From CAVVJA01 sp963801715 (lineage in GTDB: Bacteria > Actinomycetota > Actinomycetes > Mycobacteriales > Jatrophihabitantaceae): a DNA stretch of 64,000 bases. Each line of letters starts with the position of its first letter. Positions within the stretch are counted from its first letter, which is position 1. Position numbers and translations under genes: made by a program. The DNA is taken from contig CAWDGB010000010.1 of assembly GCA_963801715.1 (NCBI GenBank), positions 248,001-312,000 of the forward strand, read 5' to 3'. Below are positions 63,774-64,000 of the stretch, one piece after another. Under the pieces are notes generated by a model. The model made no database searches, had not been told where the DNA came from, and saw nothing but the letters and a program-made list of their open reading frames with translations.

Positions 63774-64000
63774 GTGAGTGACCACCCAGTTTCCGAGTCC
63801 GTCGACGTGCTGATCGTCGGCGCCGGTCCGGTGGGCTTGTTCGGGGCCTACTACGCCGGGGTGCGCACTCTGTCGGTGGCCGTGCTGGACTCGCTCGAGG
63901 AGCCTGGCGGGCAGATCACCGCGATGTACCCGGAGAAAGCGATCTTCGACGTCGCGGGGTTTCCGGCGATCCGGGGCCGCGAGCTGGTCGACCAGCTGGT
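63774..64000 (+). CDS. Ferredoxin-NADP reductase, thioredoxin-reductase-like (5' part)
   Basis: The GTG 63774 opens a frame that runs out of the window. It begins MSDHPVSESVDVLIVGAGPVGLFGAYYAGV, an FAD Rossmann site. It continues LEEPGGQITAMYPEKAIFDVAGFPAIRG, which matches the YumC-type ferredoxin/flavodoxin-NADP reductases and not classical thioredoxin reductase. Only 75 codons are visible, so the cysteine status cannot be checked. Confidence 0.8.
   Translation, partial: MSDHPVSESVDVLIVGAGPVGLFGAYYAGVRTLSVAVLDSLEEPGGQITAMYPEKAIFDVAGFPAIRGRELVDQL

Overview
The window is a high-GC chromosome segment with many GTG/TTG starts and clear actinobacterial traits: an L10 leader of the actinobacterial kind, NusG with a long acidic N-terminus, zinc-type S14, and the order tRNA-Trp/secE/nusG. 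It looks like an actinomycete outside the best-known Mycobacterium and Streptomyces layouts. I cannot place it to family from this stretch alone.

Layout. (1) 1-2062: the end of an M1 metallopeptidase and an aspartate aminotransferase. (2) 2270-14236: tRNA-Trp, secE, nusG, rplK, rplA, L10 leader, rplJ, rplL, rpoB, rpoC. (3) 14438-24521: a hopanoid locus. A class III aminotransferase (hpnO-like) is divergent from a tightly overlapping seven-gene operon: hpnC, hpnD, hpnE, a polyprenyl synthase, squalene-hopene cyclase, a nucleosidase-IspH fusion and hpnH. (4) 24650-25555: a DMT-type membrane protein. (5) 26075-30513: the str operon (rpsL, rpsG, fusA, tuf). (6) 30668-48841: the S10, spc and alpha operons with secY, adk, map, infA, rpmJ, rpoA, rplQ and truA. 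(7) 48863-56657: accessory genes (alpha/beta hydrolase, membrane-anchored VWA protein, GlcD-type oxidase, an IS630-family element, an ABC-F ATPase, a TetR regulator). (8) 56897-64000: rplM, rpsI, glmM, two membrane proteins, glmS, a DUF427 protein and the start of a ferredoxin-NADP reductase.

How it works together. Most of the window builds RNA polymerase, the ribosome, translation factors and Sec translocase. The hopanoid operon reads as a route from IPP/DMAPP to C35 hopanoids. IspH supplies precursors, the prenyl synthase makes farnesyl diphosphate, HpnCDE make squalene, Shc cyclises it, HpnH adds adenosyl, the nucleosidase domain removes adenine, and the aminotransferase makes the amino end group. 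GlmM and GlmS supply amino sugars for the cell wall.

Three things stand out. Six otherwise intact genes (rplJ, rplL, rpoB, the nucleosidase-ispH gene, map, glmS) each carry one apparent extra base. Many ribosomal-protein spacers hold short open frames that overlap the stop of the upstream gene and end at or within a few bases of the next start; several belong to a modular repeat family with a covarying hairpin. Finally, an IS630 element sits between glcD and an ABC-F gene, ten bases from the latter's start codon.
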